Part shown: positions 57,301 to 60,516 of the stretch, one piece after another
Position numbering within the stretch: the first letter of the stretch is position 1
Layout of the letters: each line of letters opens with the position of its first letter
Assembly (NCBI GenBank): GCA_002317385.1
Contig: DCJH01000050.1
Location: forward strand, 1 to 60,516
From: Prevotella sp. UBA1705
GTDB taxonomy: Bacteria > Bacteroidota > Bacteroidia > Bacteroidales > Bacteroidaceae
Reading direction: 5' to 3'
DNA length: 60,516 nt
The notes under the pieces: model-generated
Database searches by the model: none
What the model was told of the DNA's origin: nothing
The model's input: only the letters and a program-made list of their open reading frames with translations
Translations under genes and position numbers: made by a program

Positions 57301-58142
57301 GCCACATCTTTCACCCTCACGGGCACCCCGTCGCGCGAGGTGATGGTAGCCTCCTCGAGGTCCTTTAGGCTTTTCACGTAGCCCAATCCACGGATGAGAT
57401 ACTCGGCCTGATTCACCTCCATGGTGCCCGCGCCCACGTCGATGTTCGAATTCTTAACAGCCTTCATCACCTGGATGAGGTTCAGTCCATAGGAGCGCAT
57501 GGCCTCGGGGTCGAGGTCTATCTGGTATTCCTTGACGAATCCGCCTACCGATGCCACCTCGGCCACGCCCTCAGCAGAGCTCAGCGAATAGCGCACGTAA
57601 TAGTCCTGAATGGTGCGCAGCTCCTGCGGGTCCCATCCTCCGGCGGGCTTGCCGGTCTTCGGATTGCGGCCTTCGAGGGTGTACCAGTAGATTTGTCCCA
57701 ACGCCGTGGCATCAGGGCCGAGCGCGGGTTTCACGCCATCGGGCAACAGTCCGGGAGGCAACGAGTTGAGCTTCTCAAGGATTCGCGAGCGACTCCAATA
57801 GAACTCCACGTCATCGTTGAAGATGATATAGATAAACGACATGCCAAACATGGAGGTCGAGCGGATGGTCTTCACGCCCGGCACGCCGAGCAAGGCCGTG
57901 GTGAGCGGGTAGGTAACCTGCTCCTGAATATCCTTCGGAGAGTGGCCCATCCAGTCGGTGGCGATGATCTGCTGGTTGTCGCCGATATCGGGGATAGCAT
58001 CCACGGCCACCGGGTCACGGGGCAGGATGCCCCCGTCCCAATCGAATGGTGCTGTGGCCAGACCTCCAAGGATTACTGCTATCAGCACAAACGCAGATAT
58101 GATGCGGTTGCGCAGGAAGTATTCAATAATCTTGTTGATCAT
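54363..58142 (-). CDS. cusA: Heavy-metal RND efflux pump (CusA-like)
   Basis: Inner-membrane proton-driven pump for copper/silver, CusA/CzcA (HME-RND) class, 1259 residues. It begins MINKIIEYFLRNRIISAFVL and keeps the family landmarks DIGDNQQIIATDWMGHSPKDIQEQVTYPLT, GIAIAIGVMVDVGVVFMENV, SEVSSAILTGMGTTVISFLPVFAMQAQEGKMF and GVATDDGVLMGTYIHQTF. It is longer than the E. coli protein (about 1047). After VVRKLEAFTG an additional Ser/Glu/Pro-rich stretch (up to about GPRGRALED) enlarges the cytoplasmic loop. First-to-last order in the operon: HYC_CC_PP, cusA, cusC, cusB, HMA. Confidence 0.96.
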   Translation of the reverse strand: MINKIIEYFLRNRIISAFVLIAVILGGLATAPFDWDGGILPRDPVAVDAIPDIGDNQQIIATDWMGHSPKDIQEQVTYPLTTALLGVPGVKTIRSTSMFGMSFIYIIFNDDVEFYWSRSRILEKLNSLPPGLLPDGVKPALGPDATALGQIYWYTLEGRNPKTGKPAGGWDPQELRTIQDYYVRYSLSSAEGVAEVASVGGFVKEYQIDLDPEAMRSYGLNLIQVMKAVKNSNIDVGAGTMEVNQAEYLIRGLGYVKSLKDLEEATITSRDGVPVRVKDVAKVNFGPGERRGGLDKEGQEAVGGVVVARNGSNPMAVINHVKEKIVEMSGGLPEKTLKDGTVSKVTVVPFYDRTQLIKETIGTLESSLTDEVLICIIVVLILVLNFRASVVIATMLPLAVLATFVVMKLVGIEANIVALSGIAIAIGVMVDVGVVFMENVVRKLEAFTGSPSREEDRKHEQASAQFTGAQAEVSLPQEGPRGRALEDIILSAVSEVSSAILTGMGTTVISFLPVFAMQAQEGKMFHPLAFTKTFALMSALVLGLVVLPTLAYWVFSIRLPRRWAMSMFRHREPRKVHLWKWDVRLNHIFLAIVVLIAVYILTAKWLPLGPENGIVINMLFVMGVVGIVLAMLWSIVVYYERILRWCLDNRWKFMMIPLATLVAGVLIWKKTGSEFMPTLDEGTFMLMPTSMPHSGVEANLRYIKQLDQRVKSIPEVESAVGKWGRVESALDPAPIQMYETTVNYKPEYMLNDDGQRARFKTDFHGRFLLKGGKTYDPSKEFRVIPRDSLIPSSRGDYFRQWRKNIRTEDDIWAEITAVTNLPGLTGSPKLQPIATRQVMLSTGMKAPMGLKVYGPDLASIEKAGLQMEKALKDVKEINTMSVYYDRSTGAPYIEITPDREKLGRYGIQIGDVQSVIETAIGGMSEGNTVEGRERFPIRVRYARELRDDPDVLQNILVPAADGTQIPLGQLATFNFVKGATMINSENTFLVGYITFDKMMSNSAEVDVVNTAKKHIDDLVAQHEIVLPKGVTYQFTGTYEQQIHAAKRLMIVIPVALMLILLILYFQFKSITASLIHFSGVFVAFAGGFILMWLYGQDWFLNFDIAGMNMRTLFGMGNINLSVAVWVGFIALFGVATDDGVLMGTYIHQTFMKEQPNTHEAIKEAVVKAGLKRVRPACMTTATTLIALLPVLSSTGKGSDIMVPMSIPTFGGMLIQTMTMFVVPVLQCWWRESKLKPESAQAHGVENNTPTIEQNDEKDI
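56690..56795 (-). repeat. Extra in-frame segment in cusA with a hairpin
   Basis: The coding strand for the extra loop contains the hairpin CCCTCC-TGCG-GGAGGG (56707-56722). The encoded peptide (TGSPSREEDRKHE, then SLPQEGPRG) is low-complexity. It keeps frame, as palindromic intercalated elements do. Confidence 0.35.
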
Positions 58143-58190
58143 GAATAAAATGTATAATAAGTGGGAAACCTGAAAATTAAAACACTATTT

Positions 58191-58619
58191 TCAGGCCACC
58201 GGAGGTGCTCTCAGCCCGCCTTGCGGAAGGGTAAAAGTGGGATGGTTGCGAGCTAAATATATAAAGGTTGTTTTCTCTTGGTCAATCCCTACGGGAAGCC
58301 ACGATGTAAAATGAATGAGCGCCAGCGATGGCATGCCTCCATGGAACCAGTCACCCAAGTCCATAGCGGGCTGGATGAGAACCACCTGCCCCATGCTGAA
58401 CTGTGCACTGACCTTGTAGTTCTTGTACACATTCTTGCACGAATGGCATCCGTCACCATCCATACAACCGGGCATCTCGTGACCGGCAGAGGTGTTGATG
58501 GGCAGACCGTTGACCGACAACTGCAGCAGCTCACCGCCGCAGTAGTGAGCCTTTACGTCCAGTCCGATGGAACCCATCAGGAAGACGAACATCAGCAGGA
58601 TAGTCAAACTTTTCTTCAT
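58191..58619 (-). CDS. HYC_CC_PP family protein, first gene of the efflux operon
   Basis: A 142-residue secreted protein of the Bacteroidota HYC_CC_PP group, recognised by its name-giving motifs: HYCGG just after the signal peptide (His25-Tyr-Cys27), a middle cluster CMDGDGCHSCK, and APP at the C-terminus. Members usually lie beside copper resistance genes and probably bind metal, but no activity is proven. The gene has a textbook promoter (TTG-N20-TAATTTTG) ending ten bases before its ATG, so the operon message may start almost at the start codon. cusA follows 48 bases later. Confidence 0.85.
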   Translation of the reverse strand: MKKSLTILLMFVFLMGSIGLDVKAHYCGGELLQLSVNGLPINTSAGHEMPGCMDGDGCHSCKNVYKNYKVSAQFSMGQVVLIQPAMDLGDWFHGGMPSLALIHFTSWLPVGIDQEKTTFIYLARNHPTFTLPQGGLRAPPVA

Positions 58620-58628
58620 CTATGGTTA

Positions 58629-58659
58629 CAAAATTAAAGCATCGGGATGGATTTCACAA
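58629..58659 (-). promoter_or_regulatory. Bacteroidetes-type promoter of the copper/silver efflux operon
   Basis: On the minus strand: TTG (58659-58657), exactly 20 bases, TAATTTTG (58636-58629). Expected start is near 58625, giving a leader of about six bases. Confidence 0.75.
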
Positions 58660-58732
58660 CAAAACTGACCATTTTTTTTAGTAAATCCATAATCTTATAA
58701 CAATCCGACATAATTATATAAACGTGGCACCC

Positions 58733-58899
58733 GTTGTGCATTGCGTCATAAAAGCATATTTTTACAGGTTCGAGCGTATATTTACCTGCCTTGATTATAT
58801 TGTGCATTGCGTCATAAAAGCATATTTTTACAGGCAGTGTATGTAGGTGAGACCAAATCGCTTATTGTGCATTGCGTCATAAAAGCATATTTTTACAGG
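58733..58899 (+). CRISPR. Three-repeat CRISPR-like array, no cas genes nearby
   Basis: A 36-base repeat occurs at 58733-58768, 58799-58834 and 58864-58899. The copies are identical after the first base, starting (G/A)TTGTGCATTGCGTCATA and ending TTTTTACAGG. The spacers are 30 and 29 bases (58769-58798 and 58835-58863) and differ from each other. Repeat length, spacer length and exact repeat identity fit CRISPR; an AT-rich leader could lie to the left. Orientation is unproven. No cas gene lies in the window, so it would be orphan or served in trans. A short non-CRISPR tandem repeat is the alternative. Confidence 0.62.
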
Positions 58900-58997
58900 T
58901 GAACGAAGCCAAGAACCCCATGTCCTTCCCTAAGGAAAAAAACAAGCTTAAGCATAAAAAATAACGCCATTTCCGACTCAATCTCAAGCAAATAACC

Positions 58998-59005
58998 TAT
59001 ATTTG
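58998..59005 (+). promoter_or_regulatory. -7 element of the aldo/keto reductase gene
   Basis: TATATTTG, about 50 bases before the ATG at 59055. Confidence 0.45.
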
Positions 59006-59054
59006 CAAAGATATCTACCACGAACCTACAACTTATTTAATCCTTCTATTCACA

Positions 59055-60434
59055 ATGAGCACCAACAAAGAAACTTTATCCCGCCGTGAATTCCTGAGAA
59101 AACTGGGCATCGGAATCGGTTCCATAGGCTTGATGAGCATGGACCCGCTATCGAGTATGGCACGCCGAATGGGTTATCCACAGCCTGGCGCCAGGCTCAA
59201 CCATTTCGACGACGACGTGGTGGGCATGACCTATCGCATCAACCGGAGTACGCAAGACAAGGTGTCGCTGCTGGGCTATGGCATGATGCGACTCCCCAAA
59301 AAAGACGGGAAGATAGACCAGGAGATGGTGAATCAGGAGGTGGACTACGCGCTGGCCCACGGCGTAAACTATTTCGACACCGCACCCGTCTATGGCGACT
59401 CCGAGGAAGCCACGGGAAAGGCACTGAGCCGCTATCCGCGCAAGTCCTACTACCTGGCCACCAAGATGTCCAACTTCCAGGATACCAGCCTCGAAGCCTC
59501 CAAAACCATGTACGAGCGCTCCCGACAGCTCCTCCATACCGACTACTTCGATTACTACCTCCTCCACTCCGTGGGCGGAGGCGACGGCATGGGGCTCTTC
59601 AACAAGCGATTCATCGATAACGGCGTGCTCGACTTCCTTGTCAAGGAGCGCGACGCCGGCCGCATCCGCAACCTCGGATTCTCCTACCATGGCGACGTGA
59701 AGGTGTTCGACTGGCTCGTGGACCACGCCGAGCAATACGGGTTCACCTTCGTACAGATAGAGATGAACTATATCGACTGGCGTCACGCCAAGCAAGGCAA
59801 CAAGAAAGATGCCGACGCCGAATACCTCTACAACAAGTGCGAGAAGGCAGGCCTGCAATGCGTAGTGATGGAGCCCCTGCTAGGAGGCCGACTGGCCAAG
59901 GTGCCCGACGACGTGAGGCAGCAACTGGCCGAGCGCCGTCCCGACGCCTCGCCCGCCTCGTGGGCGTTCCGATGGGTGGGCACCCACCCCAACATCCTCG
60001 TGGCGCTCAGCGGCATGACCACCATGGACGTGCTGCAAGAGAACATCAAGACCTTCTCGCCCCTCGACCCCTGCACGTCGGTGGAGAACGATTTCATCGC
60101 AAAGATTGCCGACGAGATGGCGGGCATCCCCGTCATTCCCTGCACCAGTTGCCACTATTGCATGCCCTGCCCCTACGGCGTGGCCATCCCCGACAACTTC
60201 GCCATCTACAACGAGTGCGTGAACGACAAGTCGCTGCCCTCCGACAAGACGGCCCCCGACTACGAACAGAAGCTCAAGGCCTTCCAGGCCCGCTACGAGA
60301 AAGCCCTCCCCCAGTCGGCCCGTGCCGACCAGTGCGTCGATTGTGAGACCTGTCTGCCCAGGTGTCCCCAGCAAATCCGCATCCCCAACCAGATGGCCCG
60401 CATCGTGGAGATGCTGCCGATGAGCAATGCATAA
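59055..60434 (+). CDS. Tat-exported aldo/keto reductase with iron-sulfur domain
   Basis: A 459-residue periplasmic oxidoreductase. A twin-arginine signal (SRREFLRKLG, residues 9-18) precedes an aldo/keto reductase barrel with the tetrad Asp108, Tyr113 (DTAPVYGD), Lys137 (LATK) and His171 (LLHS). The C-terminus adds a ferredoxin-like domain with CTSCHYCMPCPYGV (near 364-377) and CVDCETCLPRCPQ (near 436-448), the pattern of [4Fe-4S] clusters. The Tat signal fits a cofactor folded in the cytoplasm before export. Electron donor and substrate are unknown. Expressed from its own promoter; about 82 bases of gene-free sequence follow to the window end. Confidence 0.92.
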   Translation: MSTNKETLSRREFLRKLGIGIGSIGLMSMDPLSSMARRMGYPQPGARLNHFDDDVVGMTYRINRSTQDKVSLLGYGMMRLPKKDGKIDQEMVNQEVDYALAHGVNYFDTAPVYGDSEEATGKALSRYPRKSYYLATKMSNFQDTSLEASKTMYERSRQLLHTDYFDYYLLHSVGGGDGMGLFNKRFIDNGVLDFLVKERDAGRIRNLGFSYHGDVKVFDWLVDHAEQYGFTFVQIEMNYIDWRHAKQGNKKDADAEYLYNKCEKAGLQCVVMEPLLGGRLAKVPDDVRQQLAERRPDASPASWAFRWVGTHPNILVALSGMTTMDVLQENIKTFSPLDPCTSVENDFIAKIADEMAGIPVIPCTSCHYCMPCPYGVAIPDNFAIYNECVNDKSLPSDKTAPDYEQKLKAFQARYEKALPQSARADQCVDCETCLPRCPQQIRIPNQMARIVEMLPMSNA

Positions 60435-60516
60435 TTCATAAATTCAAACATAATTGTCTTCGACAAAACTCTTTTTTTCTAATAGGCCGTACACCTTTGC
60501 TCGCGCTCAGTAGGAA

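Larger units (their letters stand above)
58620..59054. other. Intergenic region with promoter and CRISPR-like array, no gene seen
   Basis: AT-rich left part (58660-58730, a possible leader), the three-repeat array at 58733-58899, then a gene-free stretch with the -7 box TATATTTG (58998-59005) before the reductase gene. Confidence 0.5.

Overview
The window looks like a chromosomal segment of a Bacteroidota bacterium, most likely order Bacteroidales and Prevotella-like. The signs are: a short primary sigma factor of the Bacteroidetes type; repeated promoter-like pairs TTG-N19/20-TAnnTTTG instead of -35/-10 boxes; a ribosomal protein S16 with a long Ala/Glu tail; a hybrid two-component system; carboxynorspermidine decarboxylase; many short lipoproteins and MORN-repeat proteins. 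The family and genus are inferred from gene content only.

Layout. 1-2212: end of a tRNA-Lys, rpoD, an ABC ATPase, tRNA-Pro. 2254-9143: prs, a small ORF, nspC, rpsP, a YebC-like gene, pheT. 9158-14212: a TRIC-type channel protein, a 2-hydroxyacid dehydrogenase, rarA and an MltF-like lytic transglycosylase (all minus). 14231-17827: the hisG-hisD-hisC operon behind a promoter framed by a perfect inverted repeat. 17816-22734: a minus-strand run of a MORN protein, a YhcH-like protein, glgB and a membrane protein. 22832-31023: kdsB, a MITE-like element, a 1332-residue hybrid two-component protein, a tiny secreted protein, galM and a sugar-kinase-like gene. 31182-37632: a Crp-like regulator, lepA, then a plus-strand group with a membrane-anchored winged-helix regulator and an outer-membrane barrel. 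38220-41389: patatin, a putative pseudo-protease and a MORN-lysozyme fusion.

41448-50033 is the most unusual part: a six-gene minus-strand operon with a VWA-like lipoprotein, a four-helix membrane protein, a tubulin-like GTPase, a very large actin/Hsp70-fold ATPase, a coiled-coil protein and a zinc-ribbon membrane protein. An actin-fold and a tubulin-fold NTPase together with membrane partners suggest an uncharacterised envelope-linked assembly or conflict system.

50421-58659: a membrane protein and a copper/silver efflux operon (HYC_CC_PP protein, CusA, TolC/CusC, CusB, HMA protein). 58733-60434: a three-repeat CRISPR-like array without cas genes, then a Tat-exported aldo/keto reductase with iron-sulfur motifs.

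The long intergenic gaps share a previously unlabelled family of 22-bp repeats (four loci), plus other repeat types. No phage, transposase, integrase, cas or restriction gene was seen.
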